This document shows positions 22,136 to 32,459 of a DNA stretch of 64,000 nucleotides, one piece after another. The notes beneath the pieces were generated by a model. That model was not told where the DNA came from. It saw only the letters and a list, made by a program, of their open reading frames with translations, and made no database searches. The stretch covers positions 42,776,658 through 42,840,657 of the forward strand of contig CM045990.1 in NCBI GenBank assembly GCA_025175895.1, in the 5' to 3' direction. Position 1 is the stretch's first letter, and each line of letters opens with the position of its first letter. Both the position numbers and the translations under genes were made by a program. This DNA is from Wurfbainia villosa (Eukaryota; Streptophyta; Magnoliopsida; Zingiberales; Zingiberaceae).

Positions 22136-22741
22136 CCTTTTACATAGGACTTCTCACCTCCCCTCTTCTTAACCTTCTATTCCTTTTGTCTCCGGCACCT
22201 TTTTCCTTCCCCCCCTCTTAACGCCAAGATAAAATCTCTTCTTCAACAAATGCTCGCGGACTATCAGCGCAAGACTGCAAGGAGTGGGAATCAACCACCC
22301 ACTGTACTCACATCATCGCCCCTTAGTCCGGCTCCCGATATGCCCTCTGTCATCACTCTCCATCCCTATCTCCTCCCCATTTATTAGCAACTTCATCCCT
22401 TATCATTTCACCTTCATCTATTGCGAACTCCCAGTCGCTACCCCCTTCTTCGCTTTACTCTCCAGCTTTATCACAAAACCTTAGCCCTCCTGCCTCTTCG
22501 CCTTCGCTTCTGGGTGGCCCTTGGCGCCCCCTCCTTTTTTGCAGAACCAAGCTGAATTGCAGGGAGTTGCCCACCAACGGATGTAGGGAGAAGAAACTTT
22601 CCTTGATTCTTCTTCTTCCTTAGTGCTTCCCTCAGACCAAAAGTTGGTTTCGGCCAAGCTTCCTTCACCTTCCACTTCACCAACTCCACCAACACCCTTA
22701 TCGTCTTCTCCACAGACCTCAACTTCTGAAGGCCTCTCTCC
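22136..22741 (+). other. Ser/Pro-rich degenerate upstream part of the extra ORF
   Basis: C-rich on +. Translations are dense in Ser and Pro (SPSPLSPAPDMP...) but broken by stops. It probably encoded the low-complexity N-terminal part of the ORF that becomes open at 22742. No domain is recognised. Confidence 0.4.
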
Positions 22742-23469
22742 GTGGACGAGTTTAGAAATTGGCTCTGGCCTCCTCCCCCCAGTGAAGAGCCGATGATAAT
22801 CACGTCCCCTTCCATCGCTCACCCACCTCTAACTTCATCTCTCATTCCTATGTCCATGTCATCTGAATCATCCAATCCCACTATTTTCTCTCCCTTTCCT
22901 TCTCCAAAAGGTTCCCCTTCCTCAATCATCCATCAGGTAGTTTTGTATATTCTTCGTCCACCGTCAAGCTTCCCCCTCTCGCCTTCTGCCTCCATCATCC
23001 CCTTAGCTATGACTCTCTTTCCTATGACTTCCCCATCTCCCCTTTTCACAGAGAGCCCCTCTTTTTCTCACAGTGTCATTCCTCCTTTTCTCGGGCCAAT
23101 AACACAGTCTTCTATGCCACCCTCCTTTGTGCCCATCATGAGTGAATCCACGCCCTTAGTGGCTTCCACTCTATCTTCTGCATCTGATAGAGATTCACGA
23201 ATCCTCAATTTAGAGAAACTTATCCCGCGAATGGAGAGTCTGCGCCATACCTTAGAGTTGGTAAGCTTTCTTGATTACCTTTGCCTATATTTTCAACCAT
23301 AATTTCCTTCTTCATCTTTTGCTTTCAGGTGATGGTGAATTACCAGGAGTTGGATAGTTCCTTCTCCCATTATCGAGCCCACTTGCAACAGCAAACCCAA
23401 CAACAGATTGTGGACCACACTACCTCCAGAGACAGAGAGAACTCCTTGCTGCAAGAATTGGTCCACTGC
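22742..23469 (+). pseudogene. Ser/Pro-rich ORF with an intron (5' part of the antisense extra ORF)
   Basis: An open frame (22742-23260) encodes a Ser/Pro/Thr-rich region followed by SASDRDSRILNLEKLIPRM, the start of a predicted coiled coil. At 23261-23328 lies a 68-bp sequence with GTAAGC at its 5' end, a pyrimidine-rich 3' part and TTTCAG, a good plant intron. Splicing joins HTLEL in phase 0 to VMVNYQELDSSF, then a Gln-rich heptad-like stretch (HLQQQTQQQIVDH...LLQEL). E1 cuts the frame at 23469 and it resumes at 57025. The general look recalls the C-terminal parts of plant-mobile-domain proteins associated with retroelements, but I cannot confirm a family. Confidence 0.5.
23465..23469. repeat. 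E1 target-site duplication, left copy (ACTGC)
   Basis: ACTGC precedes the LTR start TGAAGG; the right copy is ACTTC at 57020-57024, one mismatch. The coding frame of the flanking ORF continues across the pair, which supports the boundary. Confidence 0.7.
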
Positions 23470-25369
23470 TGAAGGTTGTGGAACCGAAGCTTGGCTTCCC
23501 ACCTCGGTCGCTAGTGCATGGTGATCCCATCTATATCCACGGAGAAAAAATAATTAATCCTTGATGAAGAGGGATTACCCAAGCAACTGATCTATCGTCG
23601 TGTTATTCGATTAGAGTGGTCACTTGAACAAACTTGTTGTTTAAGCAACCTACCTCTTTCCTTCGATTAGCCGCGGAATAGACGATGTACGGATCACCGA
23701 TTTTTGTGTTTGTCTTCGGGGTCCAAGTAAATTAGCCACATGCAATTAATTACATCATACAAAGAAACAAAAGGAAACTAAAACAAGAATTATACATCTT
23801 ATTTACCTCAAGGTCTTCTATTGTATGTCCTATCCTCCTCTTGGACGTTGTGTGGGCAACGATCCTCCAAGAGATGAAGCCTCCTAGATCACGAATCTTC
23901 CTTTCCTTGTTCGTTTCGAACAAAGGAAGATAATAAGCTCCCTTCTTCTCCTTTCTAGTTTCGAACACAATCCCTTTGGAGAAAGATCAAGCAATCTTCT
24001 CCTCTTTGTTGTTGCCACCCACCACCAAGGAGAGGGAGATGGAATTGCCAGCCAAGATTGATATCTTGCCGCCGACTAAAGGAGAGGGGTAGGAGGAGGT
24101 TTGGGCGCCGACCAAAGCAAGGAGGAAGAAGATGGGTGTCGGCTACCAACTAGGAAGAGAAGGAAGCAAACCCTAATCTTTCCAAAGAGTTGTCGCCCAA
24201 GCCTAATTCCTAACCCTAGCCGCCCAAGCCAAAACCCTAATCTCCCAAAGATATCTTGCCGCCCACTCCTAAGCCCTTATTTATAGAGTTAGGCTTAAGC
24301 TTCCTTTTAATCTCCACCGTTGGATCTAGAGATTTAATCTCAACCGTCGGATCTAGATATTTAATCTCCACCGTCGGATCTAGATATTTAATCTCCACCG
24401 TCGGATCTAGAGATTTAACCTCCATCATCGGATCTAGACTTTCATTTTCCACCATCGGATCTAGGCTTCATGAGGGTTTTTAATAGGCTACAATAGGGAC
24501 CATGAAAAGGAGTTGGATCTTGGCCACCCAATGGATCTAGCCCACATAAAGTCTGATCCATTAATGATAATCCATTCCACTAGAGGATTATCATTGATCT
24601 ACCTCACCAACCCCCATAAATAAATATGGGCTCCATATATTAATTATACAAATATCTTCCCGTGTTTAAGATCTCGAATGTCCGTCAATTAATTAATTTA
24701 CTGACAATTAATTAATCAACATCTAACTCCATGAGTAGTACCACTCAACCTTATCATCATGCCGGACCAAGTCCACCTGCAGGGTTTACATGATAATCCT
24801 TATGAGCTCCTCAAGGGGACATCATCATACTAATATATAGGACACAATTTCCTCCTATAATCAACGACACACAATGTAAATAATATCATTTCCCAACTTA
24901 CCAAGCCTATCGATTTACTCTATAAATCTCGTCCATTGGTAAATCAAAGAAATAAATACTAAGTATATGTGTCCGTTATTATATCGGTATTAAGAGCATG
25001 TACACCATAATATTGAGGTCCGATTCAATTATGTAGTCAGCAATAAATTGAATCACCTCTAAGTCGGTCCTGCTCAATACATACAAAGTGAATTAGTGTA
25101 ATTCTATAGTCAAGACAAACCAATACAAAATTACACTACAACCATACCGATGGTTTGTCCAAAACCATCTCGGTTGTGAGCCTCTACTTATACTCTACAA
25201 GGAACTGATAACATGATCTCCTGTGTGACACTACACATCATGTTATCTACAATGTAATGTATCAGACAATATGCATAACCATAAATATGCAAATAATGAT
25301 CATGTGATTCTTATTTCAAAAATAAAGATGTTCATATAAAAGATAGACTTTTCAGTATACATCCCAACA
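23470..25369 (-). repeat. E1 3' LTR (1900 bp)
   Basis: On + it runs TGAAGGTTGTGG to CATCCCAACA. On - it starts TGTTGGGATGTATACTG after the PPT. It holds the 27-bp minisatellite at 24306-24465 and a weak TATA-like sequence just before it. Its mate is 55150-57019. Both lack the extra PBS-like segment found in the E2 LTRs. Confidence 0.9.
24306..24465 (-). repeat. 27-bp LTR minisatellite, E1 3' LTR
   Basis: About six units of TTTAATCTCCACCGTCGGATCTAGAGA-type sequence. On - it translates as SLDPTVEIK repeats because the unit is exactly nine codons, but nothing else suggests it is coding. Copy number differs among LTRs of the family. Confidence 0.85.
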
Positions 25370-25383
25370 ATCTCCCACTTATA
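25370..25383 (-). promoter_or_regulatory. E1 polypurine tract
   Basis: On -, AAGTGGGAGAT precedes the TGTTGGGATG start of the 3' LTR. This is the plus-strand primer site. Confidence 0.75.
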
Positions 25384-25402
25384 CTAAAAGACTATGTTGT
25401 CC

Positions 25403-26912
25403 TCATACTGCCATACATCTGATTCCTATTCCCTCTACATGCCTATCAAAAGCTCTCGTGAGAAGGGCCTTAGTGAAAGGATCTGTTAGGTTATCCTCTG
25501 ATGCAATCTTAGTCACAGCAACTTCTCCTCGCTTTACGATTTCTTGTATCAGGTGGTACTTGCGCTCTGTGTTTACTTGCCTTATGGGCTCGTGGTTCCT
25601 TCGAGTTTGCAACTGCACCATTGTTATCACAATAAATTGTGATAGTTCTGGGCAAACCAGGAATCACATCCAAGTCCATCAAGAAGTTCCTGAGCCATAC
25701 AACATCTTTGGCTGCCTTAGAGGCCGCCACATACTCAGCTTCCATGGTAGAGTCCGCCACGCATTTCTGCTTGACACTCCTCCATACAATGGCTCTACCT
25801 CTCAAAGTAAACACAAAACCTGAGGTAGACTTACTGTTATCCCTATCTGATTGGAAGTCGAAATCTGTGTAACCCACAGGGAGTAATTGATCTGCCTGGT
25901 ATACCAGCATATAATCCCTAGTCATTCTTAGGTACTTTAATATATGTTTTACCACAGTCCAATGTCCCTGTCCTAGATTACTCTGATATCTACTAACCAT
26001 GCCCACGACAAAGCAGATATCCGGCATTGTACATAGCGTAACATACATGAGGCTTCCTACTACCGAAGCATAAGGAACCGCCTTCATCTCCTCCATCTCC
26101 TTTGATGTTCTAGGACACATCTTCTTAGATAAAGGAACTCCATGCCTGAAAGGTAGAAAACCTTTCTTGGAGTTTTGCATGCTAAAACGAGCCAAAATGG
26201 TGTCTATGTCTGAAGCTTGAGATAAGCACAATATCATTTTCCTGCGATCCCTTATAACCTTGATCCCAAGGATGTGTCCCATTTCTCCCAAATTCTTCAT
26301 ATCAAACTGTTTGGACAACCATACCCTTACATTCGATAACACCTTGACATTGTTGCCAATTAACAAAATGTCATCTACGTATAGTACAAGAAATACCACT
26401 ACGTTTCCATCACATCTCTTGTATACACAAGACTCATCCGAACTTTGAATAAATCCATAAGACTCGATTACCTCATCAAAGAGGATGTTCCAAGATCTCG
26501 AAGCTTGCTTCAATTCATAAATGGACCGATTAAGCTTGCACACAAGATGCTCTTTGCCCTTTGCAATGAATCCCTTTGGTTGCTTCATATATATATTTTC
26601 CTCAAGACTTCCATTAAAGAAAGCTGTCTTGACATCCATCTTCCACACCTCATAATCCATATGAGCAACAATACATAAGAGAATCCGGATAGACTTAAGC
26701 ATGGCTATCGGTGAAAAAGTCTCCTCATAATCGATACCCTCTTTCTGAGTATACTCTTTCGCAATAAGCCTTGCTTTGAAGGTCTCAATCTTCTCATCTA
26801 TTCCTCTCTTTCTTTTGTAGATCCACTTGTATCCAATGGTTTTTACACGATTGGGTGGTTCTACTAGCTCCCAGACCTGATTTGAATCCATGGATTCTAT
26901 CTTAGAATTCAT
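25403..26912 (-). pseudogene. E1 reverse transcriptase and RNase H (mostly open)
   Basis: A 467-codon frame (26912 to 25509) carries the complete copia RT: WELVEPPN, YKWIYKRK, ARLIAKEYTQKEGIDYEET, MDVKTAFFNG, RSIYELKQASRSW and VLYVDDILLIGN with both catalytic Asp. Then come the connection (GSLMYVTLCTMPDI) and RNase H (YTDFDFQSDRDNSKSTSG, VADSTMEAEYVAAS, IYCDNNGA). A frameshift near 25560 moves the last part (RKYHLIQEIVKRGE...DPFTKAL) to the ORF ending at 25403. The usual GLKQ reads ELKQ. The LTR just downstream gives the orientation. Confidence 0.9.
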
Positions 26913-27470
26913 CGCACTTTGTCAAGATACTGCATATTTATCTTGGATTGCCTCGTCATATGTCCAGGGATCAGATTCATGTTTGCCAGGGACCAAATCC
27001 GAAGATTTTCCCAAGAACATAAATCTATCAGGCTATCTAACAACCCTCCCACTACGACAAGATATCACCTGTGTATCCTCTGTGACACGCGGTGCAGTCA
27101 CTTGTGGTATATCCTCTTATACCGGTGGTACTGAAGTAGTGACTTCCCCTCTTAATTCCTCCAGAACAATCTTACTCATGGGCTTATGGTTCATCACATA
27201 GTCTTCCTCTAGAAATCTAGCGTTCGTGCTAACGATCACCCTCTGATCTCTAGGACTATAGAACAAACCACCTTTCATTCCTCTAGGATAGTCTACGAAC
27301 ATGCGCACTTCTGTACGAGGTTCCAACTTACCAACATCTGCCTTTAGCACATATACTGGACTCCTCCAAATCCGAATATGTCTCAGACTAGGCTTTCGCT
27401 CAGTCCACAATTCTGTGGGAGTAGAAGGCACTGATTTAGATGACACTAAGTTCAAAATATACACTGCCAT
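26913..27470 (-). pseudogene. E1 integrase C-terminal region and linker
   Basis: From 27470 on -: AVYILNLVSSKSVPSTPTELW, HIRIWRSPVYVLKADVGKLEPRT, FVDYPRGMKGGLFYSPRDQRV and the acidic/Pro linker toward the RT. Broken by a stop near 27117. It is cut at 27470 by the Tekay-like element and continues at 37041. Confidence 0.85.
27466..27470. repeat. Tekay-like element TSD, left copy (GCCAT)
   Basis: GCCAT here and GCCGT at 37036-37040. The homologous uninterrupted E-family sequence (about 43311 and 49587) reads GCCGT, so the left copy carries a later change. Confidence 0.75.
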
Positions 27471-27769
27471 TGTAACACCCCCCTAGTCTTTCCACTCTCT
27501 ACTAGGGGAGATGTCACTACTTTACTGTCTTAATCTTAAATTCATGCAATATACTAATGCAATATGCTAACAACTAAAATGATCATAAGGACCTTGTTAT
27601 CACTTAAACAATAACCATTTCAAGACCTTCACATGACATGCAAGTATTAAGACTAACTCAACATGACTCTAGCATTCTTTGGTCTCAACCATAAGCAATC
27701 CAGTTGAACTTCAACAATATAAAAAAAACAATTAAAACTTAAAATCTGGTTTAGACATCTGCACTTGGG

Positions 27770-29315
27770 TGTTGGTGCAATCGGCCTAGGTCACGATTGA
27801 CCAGACTCGAGTTTAACTCGAGTGATGTTTTGATGTTTGACATTGATGTCGGTTAATATTTTGGAGAGATTGTTTATACAATTGACCCAGGTTATAATTG
27901 ACCAGACTCGAGTTTGACTCGAGGGAGTCTTTGATGGTTGACTAGGGATTGACCATGTGATTATGGGAAAGTCCAAGCATGGGTCTTGGCAAGGTAAAGT
28001 CCAAGCATGGGTCTTGGCAAGGTAAAGTCCAAGTCATGGGTACTTGGCATGGAAAGTCCAAGTGGGACACTTGGCATTTGGGAAAGTCCAAGTCTTGAGT
28101 ACTTGGCACAAGGAAAGTCCAAGCATGGGGCTTGGCATGGAAAGTCCAACATGGGTTGGCAAGGGAAAGTCCAAGCTTGAGTCTTGGCATTTGAGAAGTC
28201 CAAGGGGTTTGATATTGGCGGCGTAAAGTCCAAGCGGAGTCTTGGCGGCGTAAGTCCAATGTGCCTTGGCGGTGTAGACACCGTTAGCATGACATAGTCG
28301 ATGGAAGCATCTGAAGGCTAGCGTGATGGATGAATAAGTCATGGATGACTTGGAGGGATCCGAGAGGCGTAAGGTTGATGGAGGTGGCTAGAAGGCTTAG
28401 GTCTAGGCTAAGGGTGGTCTAGCAAGTATGGGGACACCATACTTGGGTTAAAACCTTATCTTTGAGGTTGGCAGTCGACTGGCATTATGGCCGGTTTGAC
28501 TGCCATGAGTCGACTTGAGTTCGACTACCGTTTAAGAGCTGAAATTGCTCGCAATGACGCTCATCGAGCCGATCGATAGCACGACGGCAATGATCGCTAA
28601 GGGACTAATGACCGCCAGCTTGAGTCATGAGCACAGACGCTCAGAGCCGATCGCGCTGCTCACGGGCATTCGACTGCCAATGTTGGCAGTCGACTGGTGA
28701 GAGTACCATTGGAACTTGTCCAACGTGGATTGAGCCGTTGTCTCACAGCTACAGTGTTGGCAGTCGACTAGTGACTTATGGCAGTCGACTGCTAGGCGGA
28801 AATCCAGCCCGATGGAGGATAAAAGCAGCTGTTCGTGGAAGGCTCAAGTAGCGGTTTTCTTGGGCGATTTGAAGGGGAATTGTTGGTGCTCTTTCAGTCC
28901 TTCAAGGCTAGTCCAAGGCAACCAAAGATCAAGCAACCAAAGTGCTCTTGTAAAGTGTTTTTCTTTACTTGCATTGTATTTCTTACTTGTATTAGATTGT
29001 ATCTTTTGTATTACTTAGTGTAATCATTCTACGAGGTTTCTCCACCTCCGGATTGTTCCGAGAAGGAGTTATTTGTGATTAGTGAGTGTGTGTGCATCAC
29101 TAGAGCTCTTTAGAGCTCGATCCGTGGAGTAGGAACCATTCGGTTCCAAACCACGTTATATGACCGTGTTGTGATTGTGTATCTTGTTGTATTTATTTGT
29201 TATTACTATTCCACTATGCTAACAAGATTGTAGATGATCAAACACGAAAGAATTCCATCATCGTACCATCATGCGACGCTATTCACCCCCCTCTAGCGGC
29301 CTCAAATCTCCTACA
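27770..29315 (+). mobile_element. Solo LTR of a SIRE-type element (1546 bp)
   Basis: Starts TGTTGGTGCAATCGG and ends AATCTCCTACA, flanked by TTGGG at 27765-27769 and 29316-29320. The other Tekay-like LTR has the uninterrupted site (GCACTTAGGATC at about 34998). It is related to the SIRE-c LTR in opposite orientation. A single LTR with an intact TSD means the internal part was lost by LTR-LTR recombination after insertion. Confidence 0.93.
27965..28270 (+). repeat. GGAAAGTCCAAGC minisatellite in the solo LTR
   Basis: About twelve imperfect units of GGAAAGTCCAAGCATGGGTC-type sequence with TTGGCA. Two adjacent units at about 27967-28026 are nearly identical. It is the reverse complement of the array in the SIRE-c LTR. 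Confidence 0.8.
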
Positions 29316-29865
29316 TTGGGATCTTTTAATTCCACTATTCCGTCACCACACACTCCAAGCACTTCATCCGCTATGCCACCTCACTGAGGCTTTTCTTTAC
29401 CTTTATATGCAGTATAAGGAAATGCAAACTGTAAGCAATAACGCTTAGTAAGTACTTTCTATGCTCACAAAAATATGCAACGTATGAAATCATGCAACTA
29501 GTTCTCTTACCCTTGATACATTGATACACATGCAAGCATAACTGGAAATCATAATTCTGAATACATGTCTCTTGTATAAACCATGCTCTTAAGTATTTTA
29601 AGACTTGTAAACAGTGTATCTGAACTGGAATGATTAACTTTAAAAACTTTTACTTGTACTTATACTGATACTTCAAATTAATAATCATTCTGAATATGGG
29701 CCCGGCATAGTACCAATGCACACTTTCCTAATAGGCCGGGGTGCCCCATCGAACCTACTAGGGTAATCAAATCGAGGGCCTTGGCCTGGGTAAATCGATG
29801 TCTTGAGACATACCTCACAAAGTAAAATACTTCCTTTATACTTATATTCTTATATATACTGAAAA

Positions 29866-29998
29866 AATGCTCCTAATCCCCTAAATCACGAATGGGGAGC
29901 ACGATAAAGATCATTATGCTCTTGACCCCCAAATTTGAAATGGGGAGCATACTGAAGATCGTTGTGCTCTTAATCCCCAATTCGAACGGGGAGCATCT
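29866..29998. repeat. Three-unit CCCC...GGGGAGCA hairpin repeat (Tekay-like 3' LTR)
   Basis: Three units of about 50 bp, each CTC(T/C)TAATCCCC-AAATT-(C)GAA-TGGGGAGCA followed by AAAGATC. Each can form a stem between TGCTC(C)...CCCC and GGGGAGCA. The 5' LTR has the same array at 35566-35692. Confidence 0.65.
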
Positions 29999-30255
29999 TT
30001 AAAATTTCTTTTTAAAGGAAATATTTTTACATCTTACTCTACATCATGCATATAATTGTAAGCTACAACTTATCTACAACATGCATGATCATAAATCACA
30101 TTCTTATCATGGATCTAAACCTAATACTAAATCAAACATGACATAACGAATAAAAATCATGTAACTAAAAACACCATGTATCTGGAAATAACATGCACAT
30201 AAAAACATATTAATGACATACGATAACTACTTATACTGCAGGTGAGCAATACTTA

Positions 30256-30840
30256 CCTCCTACACTTTTTTACCAATTTATACTGTTAGATTTCGTAAAG
30301 AGAAGACCTCCTACGTGTTCTTTTGCTTTAACGTGATCCTTTCTAGAAATATGAGCATCTACCTTAATAATTATTAGCCTAGCAGGTCCTTCACAAGAAT
30401 CTTCTTTTAGCCGAACACTGTTATAATGCTTGCCATCATGGTAGCACTCGATGAATACAAATATTTTTCCTTATAACAAGAGAAGTTTCTTGAAGTTCCA
30501 TATTGCCTGCCCATGTTCCATCCTTCTCCATTGTCCGACAGTACTCATCAAATGGAACCTCATCTTCAATAAAGGGCTCAAAGTCTTCACGATGATCCAT
30601 TATATATTTAACCACCATTTCATGATATTTTTGGTGTTCATCTTCATTACCATGAAGCTGATCGGCTAGGGCCCTAAAGAAACAGTTGCCATCTGCTGTA
30701 ACTTTGACTATTTTTAATCCCAATGCATCAAGTTGAATGCGAAGTTCTTCTATATCAGTTTGTTTGTCATGTTTCTTCACACCGTCGCGGTGCCTTCAGG
30801 GCTTGGCTTCTTGTTCGTGGTATTTTTGTTCTTTGGCTAC
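30256..30840 (-). pseudogene. Captured OTU-family deubiquitinase fragment (3' LTR copy)
   Basis: OTU proteins are cysteine proteases that remove ubiquitin. On - the frame from 30780 reads KKHDKQTDIEELRIQLDALG, then VTADGNCFFRALADQLHGNE with the OTU signature D-G-N-C (nucleophile Cys), then VPFDEYCRTMEKDGTWAGN and KNICIHR, and stops at 30436. In another frame CYHDGKHYNSVRLKED follows directly, with the expected catalytic His (HYNSV). The segment that separates IHR from YHDG in OTU proteins, about two dozen residues, is absent. The start codon is GTG where the sister copy has ATG. No intron interrupts the coding blocks. A GAG|GTAAGT donor-like site follows at 30256. The best match I can recall is the plant OTU7/OTUD3-like group; this needs a search. 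Confidence 0.82.
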
Positions 30841-30860
30841 ACCATTATGCGATGCGCACG

Positions 30861-30863
<3 letters not shown>

Positions 30864-30917
<54 letters not shown>
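30864..30917 (+). repeat. (GA)n microsatellite (3' LTR copy)
   Basis: About 27 uninterrupted GA units; on - it is (CT)n just upstream of the OTU coding start. The translated RERERE and SLSLSL frames are not genes. More (GA)-rich segments lie at about 30960-31045. Confidence 0.95.
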
Positions 30918-30918
<1 letters not shown>

Positions 30919-31052
30919 TGCTGAATGCTTGCTGAGGGCGGAGGGAGGCGCTTGGAGAGAAGAGAGAGAGAGAGGCAGATGGAAAAAAAAGAAATGAGAG
31001 GGAGAGAGAGAGGCGACTGGAAAAACGAGAGGGAGAGAGAGAGAAACAAAAA

Positions 31053-31063
31053 CTATATATAAA
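31053..31063 (-). promoter_or_regulatory. TATA-like box upstream of OTU fragment (3' LTR)
   Basis: TTTATATATAG on - with AAACCCTAA just upstream, followed by a CT-rich leader. This is typical plant core-promoter composition and could drive the LTR transcript. The same occurs at 36746-36756. Confidence 0.55.
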
Positions 31064-31169
31064 TTAGGGTTTCTATAATTTAATTACCCCTTTAAATGCT
31101 TAGCTAATTTAACCAACTTCTCCCTTTTTTTTCGCCTATAGATATATTCTGTTATACTCTATTCATTGG

Positions 31170-31280
31170 TAATCTTATGACTTAGTGGTAGAAAGTTTAT
31201 TCCCCCAAACTAACGGTTCATGGTTCGAGCCTCGAATAACAAACCATTTATTTGATTTTTTTTTCTTTTTTTTTCTTCCT
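31170..31280 (+). ncRNA. tRNA-like (SINE-type) A-box/B-box segment, 3' LTR copy
   Basis: TGACTTAGTGG (31178-31188) resembles the Pol III A box TRGCnnAGTGG. GGTTCGAGCC (31222-31231) matches the B box. They are about 33 bases apart, with T-runs that could terminate Pol III from about 31257. It lies on +, antisense to the element. I cannot fold a full tRNA cloverleaf, so a tRNA-derived SINE piece is the better reading. Confidence 0.45.
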
Positions 31281-31389
31281 ATTCTTATTTCTATACTTTT
31301 TTTTCTAAATAAATAAATAAAAGTATAGGAACTAAAATTTGGGCTGTTACAATCCCTTATACCTTATAAAAGTTTCGTCCTCGAAACTT

Positions 31390-32459
31390 AGAACAGCTCG
31401 GGATACTTTTGTTTCATGTCATCCTCACGTTCCCAGGTTGTTTCTTCAAACCTTTGACTTTGCCATAAGACTTTTACTAACGGTATTTTTTATTATTTCT
31501 TAGTTTCCTGACTGTTCGATCTATTATTTGAATAGGTCGACTTTCATAACTTAGATCTGTCTAAATCTGTACCGTTTGTGGCTCAATCACTAGGTTTGTA
31601 TCTAGGACGTGCTTCTTAAGCATTGAAACATGAAATACATTATGGATAGCTGACATCTCCTGTGGTAACTCTAGCTCATAAGCTACTTTACCAACTCTCT
31701 TGGTGATCAGGTAAGGGCCTACATAACTGGGACTTAACTTGCCTTTCTTCCCAAACCTCATTACCCTTTTCATAGGAGCTACCTTAATGAACATCGAATC
31801 CCTGACTTGGAACTCTAGGGGTCTGCGTCGGACATCGACGTAACTCTTCTGCCGACTCTGGGCAGTCTCTATCATTTGGCATATGTTCTTTATAGCTTTG
31901 GTGGCGTCATCTATAATATCAGTCTTGAGTCTCATTTCTTTCTTCTCGCCACCCTCATACCAATAAATAGGTGATCTGCATCTCCTTCCATACAAGACTT
32001 CATAAGGTGTCATTCCAATTGTAGTTTGATAACTATTATTATAGGCAAACTCTGCCAAACACAAATATTTGCACCAGCTTCCTTTAAAATCTAAGGCACA
32101 AGCTCTGAGCATGTCCTCCAAAATCTGATTCACTCTTTCTGCTTGCCCATCTGTCTGAGGATGAAATGCAAGGTCAATCGTAGCTTAGGGCTCGAACACA
32201 CACTCCCGTGTGAAGTGAAGCGTGATGCTCTATAAGAGATAATGGTCTTAGGTACTCCATGCAGTCTAATCACTTCCTTGACGTATAACTGGGCTAACTG
32301 CTCCATGGAGTATGATATTTTGATAGGCATGAAGTGAGCAGACTTTGTCAATCTATCGACAACTACCCAAATAGAATCGTAGCCATTAGTTGTTTTGGGC
32401 AGTCCTACTATGAAATCCATGGCTAGTTCCTCCCACTTCCATATAAGTAATGTCTCCAA
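31390..32459 (-). pseudogene. Tekay-like integrase core, C-terminus and chromodomain-like tail
   Basis: From 32459 on -: WKWEELAMDFIVGLP (first catalytic Asp), YDSIWVVVDRLTKSAHF, then ISYRASRF, where the second catalytic Asp of the usual SDR reads Tyr (SYR). A frame break follows at about 32205-32130. The rest continues NQILEDMLRACALDF, GRRCRSPIYW, RVMRFGKKGKLSPSYVGPY and VFHVSMLKKHVLD. After a stop at 31561 the frame ESRPIQIIDRTVRKLRN...WEREDDM is the degenerate tail typical of Tekay chromodomains. The N-terminal zinc-binding (HHCC) domain is deleted. Confidence 0.88.

Larger units (their letters stand above)
27471..31351 (-). repeat. Tekay-like 3' LTR (about 2.33 kb without the inserted solo LTR)
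   Basis: It matches 34711-37035 over its full length except for the solo LTR at 27770-29315. It carries the OTU fragment (30256-30840), the (GA)n tract (30864-30917), a TATA-like box (31053-31063) and the tRNA-like A/B boxes (31178-31231). Confidence 0.9.

Noticed and set aside
24237..24483. ORFs with SLDPTVEIK or LISTVGSRD repeats in the E-family LTRs
   Set aside because: They come from a 27-bp minisatellite whose unit is nine codons and is open in several frames on both strands. No start, domain or conservation supports a gene.
27942..28342. Three - strand ORFs of about 100 codons in the solo LTR
   Set aside because: They overlap in different frames over the AAAGTCCAAG minisatellite and show only repeat-derived Trp/Pro/Leu-rich sequence.
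30723..31049. Overlapping + and - strand ORFs rich in RERE and SLSL over the GA tract
   Set aside because: They are translations of a (GA)n microsatellite in several frames. Only the OTU frame on - has recognisable protein motifs.
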